Assembly: GCA_019915135.1 (NCBI GenBank)
Contig: JAHLMK010000001.1
Coordinates: forward strand, 5,022,001-5,086,000
Reading direction: 5' to 3'
DNA from: Strobilurus pachycystidiatus
Lineage: Eukaryota; Basidiomycota; Agaricomycetes; Agaricales; Physalacriaceae
Length of the DNA: 64,000 nt
In this document: positions 59,115 through 64,000 of the stretch, piece after piece
How positions within the stretch are numbered: the first letter of the stretch is position 1
How the letters are laid out: every line of letters starts with the position of its first letter
Made by a program: the position numbers and the translations under genes
The notes under the pieces: generated by a model
Told to the model about the DNA's origin: nothing
The model's input: the letters and a program-made list of their open reading frames with translations, nothing else
The model's database searches: none

Positions 59115-59252
59115 CCGGGACGACTGCCCTTTTACGATCTGCAGCCGAGCACTCATAAACTCAATGAGTGGCTTGCTGGTGGCTTGATCCCCGCTCGTGC
59201 AAGGAACAGAGATCGACTGCCTTTACAAAGTAGGTCGTACTACGGACCAGTC
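59115..59252 (-). pseudogene. Host gene fragment between the two transposon copies
   Basis: The 138 bp that separate the duplicated CAATTG from the second transposon copy. Read on the minus strand they contain an open frame (ATSKPLIEFMSARLQIVKG) that continues in phase through CAATTG into the host exon at 39934. This is the same host gene, cut a second time by the second copy at 59253. Confidence 0.5.
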
Positions 59253-59743
59253 TGTGGCGGATATAGTGTAACAAAAATACATTTTCTTGATATTTACGCA
59301 CCAAAGTCCGCTTTTTCATCGTTTGCGCGCAACTTGGCTGCCTTTTGCTCAATAATCACGCACCTCTGTTAGCATCAAGACGCTTTCGCACAACCATCAA
59401 GGCGGCAGTCAAAACACACGCACCCCCAAGACACACGCGTTCAAATTCACGCACCTGATTTACAAAGCGGTCAAATTCGCGCATACCACATGTGTGCATC
59501 GAGAGTTTCACACATGCCAGCTATAGTTGTTTCCTTAAATTCACACACCCTTTGTTTTTCTCTCAAAACACGCACTCGCGATCTCGGAATACCTCTCGAT
59601 TCGCACTAGTGTATGGAAAAGGGTTGTTTTCACGCTGGGTTGAACCCTCGGCTCCGCGATCTGTTTAGGCCTTTGTGACTGTGACGACGTGTCGCGTCTT
59701 TGTTGATTTTCAACCGCCATCATTGTGTCCTCCCTCGTCCGCC

Positions 59744-60165
59744 ATGCCGGAGTTCACAGTCATCAAGTACTTCGACAACAAGGTGGCACTTCATGCCAGT
59801 GATAAAGGGAGCACTGGGCTGCCCGCTAGTGACCCTTCCGAGTTTGGTAAGCTCGGCATGGTTCTCGTCATAATATCTCTGTATCTGATTTCTTTCCAGG
59901 CCGCCTTGGCGTGTTTGAGGCGACTTTGGCGCGGTCAAATGGTGCCCGCCAGTCTGTGACCATTCACAACCCTCTGGACAACGACCCATACTTCCTTCCC
60001 ATCGCCAAACCACGGACATCTGCACGACGGAGTAGTGCTGGCAAGAAGAAGAAAACATCAACGACATCGGCTTGTACACGATGCGTCTCTGTGAGTCCAT
60101 CCACACCTCACTTCTAGTCATACTGTCTTATGCCCTTCAAGCCACCCTCACAAGCCGGAACTACT
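59744..60165 (+). pseudogene. Gene A, second copy, 5' exons up to the LTR insertion
   Basis: Same first three exons as at 40426 (MPEFTVIKYFDNKVAL ... CTRCV), stopped by the LTR element inserted at the same position (after CTACT at 60161-60165). The downstream exons would lie outside the window. Confidence 0.6.
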
Positions 60166-63100
60166 TGTTACGACCTGACCCCGCCGTGACAAGGACCCGC
60201 TCATGAGAGACTACCCCTGTAGTCAACCCATAGCTTTCCTGCGAGCGTACCACGTACATCCTCGTATTGTGCTTGACTGGTCGTACTGTACCAGTCATAG
60301 GGGCCCTCGATGGTCGCACATCCATCTCGCCAGAGACTGTGATACCGTAGGAACCTAATCCCAAGGCACGAGGCTCGCCGCCGGACCTAGTCCCAGGTGT
60401 GGCGTCGGGGAGCCTTCTCTTGTCGGAGTCAACGACGTTGGCGGAGGTATCGAAGGGAGACATGTGGGTGAGTCCTACCACGGAGAGCTCAGAGTGCCCA
60501 ACGGGGTTGTATGGGGAAAACTGGTTAAGGACGAAGTCTGAGTAGCTAGTACAACGCTGTCTCTGTATTTATACTAATCCCATGCTTGCTCGTCGTTCCT
60601 CTTCTCGAAGCTTCTACCACATACTCCCGATGCGTCGGGAGTGGTCCGACGCTGCGGATGACGGAGATCCCGACATCCCGATGACCGCCCGACAGATCGA
60701 TGACCGCCCATTGGTCGGGAAGGCGGGTTTGGTCGGGTACCAACTCCCGCCTGACTCACGCGGCCTAAGTATATTCCCGGGGTGTCTTACACCATGTGCG
60801 CTCGCTCCAAAGTGTATCCGGGAGGGCGGGAAGCCCGACAAGGGCGGGACTTCAGGATCCCGGTTCTGTCGCCATAAGGGATCGAACTCTCAACCCCTTG
60901 ATATATCTCTCGGCATCTTCCGGTGTGGCGCTGGTTTATGTAGCCGTAGCATCAGGACGCCAAAGTGTGACCAAAGTGGAGGGCCTTGAGTTGCGGTGAG
61001 GCCACATCATGACAATATCCCCTTTTTAAGTTTCTCGTCCCGAGAAACGAAAGAGTGATCTTCTTTATGGGCTCCTACGGTCGCGTCGATGCTTTCTACA
61101 AGGCTCCCCGAGCCTTGTTAGAGCAAAAGTGTAGTCGCGGTGGAGGGCGCGATGGCTCGGAACCTGCTACGGGAGGGCCGAGACGCGTTTTCCTCGATGA
61201 AGACGCGTTCGGAGGAAATTCTGAGTAGACAGAAGTGTTTGTATCGTAAAGACGATGTTTTGTTGTCCGGGTCACGTGATCGATTTTGTGTGGCGTATAT
61301 TTTCGATACTCGTCCTGAGATGTCCTCGGGAATGCGCCTTTGATCGTACAGAAATCGATTTTTTCATTGCCGCCGGCATTGGTCATGATTTCGTCGTTCG
61401 AGCTCCCCGAGCTCAGAACAGTACCCGCGCCACGCGCTCGGTACCGTAGTTGTGTCCTCTCCGGGCAATCAGGACTCCCTGCGAGTCAAAACCCCCATCT
61501 GAGTGCTCAAGACCCCATATCTGTACCCTCAGATATCCATCTGAGGTACAGATCCCAGGGTCTCGCGGAATGATCTGCAGAATCATTCAAGTGAGTCTAT
61601 TCTCTGGACCCAGGTGCGCTTCTTGAAAGCCTATTGCTGATATCCCAGAAGTCCCAGAGATTGGGTGCGGGAACGAGCGCTTGCGCGCGCAGTTATAATG
61701 GCGCCACCCTGGAGAAGGTCCCCAGAACCACTCTCCTACGCCCCTCGACGATGCCCACCTCCTTGCTTGCTCTGATCTCGCGTCGTTCGACAGCCGCGCC
61801 GTCTGACGCCCTTCTGGCCGTCAATCATCGCGGCTTTCGCATCCACGCGCGCCCTGCGCGAATCCCGAGCATCGTCCTGGAAGAATGGATCCGGTGCATT
61901 GCCGCCGTCGATGATAGTCTGTCGAATGATAATTCGTTCGAGTCTGGTCCTCTGTCGTCGTTGGAGTGGTTGGCCCTGGTAAGTTGGCGAATTGGTTCCT
62001 GGTAGTTCCCATTGACCAGGCGCCTTCGATTGGGTGGGTGGACGTATTCTAGTTCACGTTATTGCGCGCCGCGCTCGTCTTCGCTAACGATGTCGAATTT
62101 CGTCCCCCGGCAACTTGGAGTCGTCTTTCACTCGTGCCTCCTCAAGGCAGCGAGACTGTTTCTGCATTGGCCGTGAGTGCCTGGGTGCTGTTGTCGCCAT
62201 GGGGTGAGTTTTTGTTTTTCCTTTTTGATTCGTAGTTCTTTGTCTGACGTCGATGGGGCCCAGTGGCTGTAGCGTTGCCTCCCGTCATCATCATCCGCGG
62301 GAATATCGACTTCCACCTCCCGCTTCGATACCTCTGGCGGTGTTCGTCCCGTAGGGACATAGTGACGGCGTTCTGGGCGTCGACGGACGGGGAGGAGAGG
62401 GATCGATGGGAGGAGAGGGTGAAGACGGAGGGTCTATCCGAGATGGGGATGGCGAACGAGTGGGAGGAGGTGACCGAGGAGTGGTGGCTTGGGGCAATGG
62501 ATTTCGTTCGGTAGGGTGTCGATGAGCTCCTTTCAGGGAATTTTTTGTTTTTTCTGTAGTTCGCATACCGGCTTATACCATTTCTTGTTTGTGATACCCC
62601 CACTCTGGGATTTTGATCGCGTCGTTCGTTGTGATCGGCGCGTCGCGTATGTTTAACGAACACGTACTAGTGGTGACGGCTAATGTTCCTGATTTGCGTG
62701 ATGGTCGATCACGCCCGGGGATATTCTGTTGTCTAACTTATCCTTTAGGATCAGGTGTCCGAATGATGCGAGTGCTCGTTTCGGAGGTGTTCCTGCGGGT
62801 ATGCCGATGGGTGATGGATGCTCGCTTTTGCCGGGAGGTGGCGTAGCGTTTCGTAGTGTGGGGATTGCTTGTTGGCGAAGGTGGTTGTCTTTCGACCGGT
62901 GGATCTGGATTTTTATTACGACAGTCCTCGACTGTATTTCTCTTCCGAAGAGAATGAGCTACGCTGCTTGGCTCGAAACCTGTTCTTCGGTCTTCCCACC
63001 GCTAGTTTCCATTTCACGTCAGGACCCTCCTCCACGAGGAGATCCACTGTATCGTCTGGGTGGTTTATTCCTGGTTCGCGCGGAAAGGTTTTCCGTTGTC

Positions 63101-64000
63101 GGAATACAGTACGGGGTGTGGAAAGAGAATGAGTCCTCGATCCAAGGGTTGGACGGGGTTCGTGGATTTCTCGAATTCCACTCCGTATAGGAGACGTAGG
63201 TGGTGCGGGGTGTTGCAAGTTTGTTTTGCGCTGTATAGATGCACGGCCCAGGGGTCCAGGATGAGGGAAGGGGGGTGGTAGAACACCGTGAGATCTAGGC
63301 GTGGCTCGGTATAGAATGTCGGGGTTCGTATACGTCGTAGTGGCCCCCGTAAATATCTTGCCTGAAGAAGGCATAATCCTTCTTTCGTGTGTCGAGATAG
63401 ATGTTGGGGGGTTCTCCACAGAACTTCCATACATCGTGCCATGATGGGGATATGTCCGTTCACCAGAGACCGAAGAAGAACCCAGTCTTCCTCTAGTCCC
63501 AGCAACCTATAGACCACGTCTATGACCCATGCAGCTCTGCCCAGAAGGCTCCGGTATTGAGTAGGACCTGATCGTACTGTTGGTTTGAATTCCGCGATGT
63601 GGATGGTCAACTCCCTAAGGAGGGAGAGTACTCGATGTTCGGTTCTGCGAGCTCGTACAAGGGGGGGGATAGTGTCGGAGGTTGTGGTGATTGGAGGCGT
63701 TACCCCAACGCCGGGGGAGGGGGGAGGTTCCGATGTAGTGGTACGTGGGCAGTATGGAGACTTCGTCCTATTGTTACGACCTGACCCCGCCGTGACAAGG
63801 ACCCGCTCATGAGAGACTACCCCTGTAGTCAACCCATAGCTTTCCTGCGAGCGTACCACGTACATCCTTGTATTGTGCTTGACTGGTCGTACTGTACCAG
63901 TCATAGGGGCCCTCGATGGTCGCACATCCATCTCGCCAGAGACTGTGATACCGTAGGAACCTAATCCCAAGGCACGAGGCTCGCCGCCGGACCTAGTCCC
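60166..64000 (-). mobile_element. LTR retrotransposon, second copy (5' LTR truncated by window)
   Basis: LTR 60166-61014, internal region 61015-63771, second LTR from 63772 to the window edge. It shares the three LTR-specific differences of the first copy, position for position where visible, so it was carried along with the giant transposon and not inserted independently. The Gag-like frame (from 63065) continues past the edge. Confidence 0.85.
61751..62514 (+). CDS. Passenger gene of the LTR element, second copy
   Basis: Identical three-exon structure and sequence to the gene at 42433-43196 (MPTSLLALISRRS start, MDFVR end), with all splice sites and the frame intact. See that entry for description. 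Confidence 0.6.

Larger units (their letters stand above)
59253..64000 (+). mobile_element. Second copy of the giant transposon (truncated by the window edge)
   Basis: Starts with the same TGTGGCGGATATAG terminus and is collinear with 39935-44682 at a constant offset of 19,318 bp, including the subterminal motifs, the start of gene A and the LTR retrotransposon at the identical base. No difference from the first copy was noticed in the stretches compared. Its left flank is CCAGTC. The remainder lies beyond the window. Confidence 0.85.

Noticed and set aside
1..64000. CRISPR arrays or bacterial operon structure
   Set aside because: Spliced eukaryotic genes throughout; no short regularly spaced direct repeats with unique spacers.

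Overview
The window is fungal nuclear DNA, most likely from a mushroom-forming basidiomycete (Agaricomycetes). Nearly every gene is cut by many short (about 45-80 bp) GT-AG introns. The families present are typical of that group: a FunK1 kinase, a DUF6593 protein, an NRPS-like A-T-TE enzyme, a basidiomycete-type terpene synthase fold, an F-box protein and a SCAP homologue. Gene spans below cover start codon to stop codon and include introns. Exon joins were worked out by eye from splice signals and reading frame.

1-39.4 kb is an ordinary, gene-dense host chromosome. In order it holds a FunK1 kinase (-), an NRPS-like A-T-TE enzyme (-) next to a terpene-synthase-like gene with degraded metal-binding motifs (-), a DUF6593 protein (-), a SCAP/SCP1 sterol sensor (-) divergent from a multi-pass membrane protein (+), the E3-binding component of pyruvate dehydrogenase (+), a membrane-anchored TolB-propeller/amidohydrolase fusion (-), a PIF/Harbinger-like MITE, a small acidic-tailed protein (-), an unrecognised small gene (-), tRNA-Trp (-), an adhesin-like DUF protein (+), an F-box protein (-), a conserved hypothetical (-), and two paralogous MFS permeases in convergent orientation around a MYND zinc-finger gene.

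39.9-59.1 kb is the most striking part. It looks like one very large (19,174 bp) cut-and-paste DNA transposon with related terminal inverted repeats and a 6-bp target duplication (CAATTG). It carries an integrase-type (D,D,E) transposase with a helix-turn-helix, plus at least three intron-rich accessory genes: gene A, a small protein with a J-domain-like HPD motif, and gene C with an N-terminal cysteine cluster. A possible small membrane protein is also present. The element was inserted in, and splits, a minus-strand host gene: the open frame continues across the duplicated CAATTG.

The big transposon is itself full of younger insertions: a complete 4,455-bp LTR retrotransposon in an exon of gene A (duplication CTACT), a solo LTR of the same family at the start of gene C (CAGGG), a hAT-like MITE (GCGTGACC), an AT-rich MITE and a hairpin-rich MITE containing a tRNA-like promoter. 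The LTR element has no visible reverse transcriptase, but carries an intact three-exon gene on the strand opposite to its own transcript. A second copy of the big transposon begins only 144 bp after the first one ends, in the same orientation and with the same LTR insertion. It runs off the window at 64,000. The copies look identical where both are visible, so the element moved or was duplicated very recently, after the LTR insertion.
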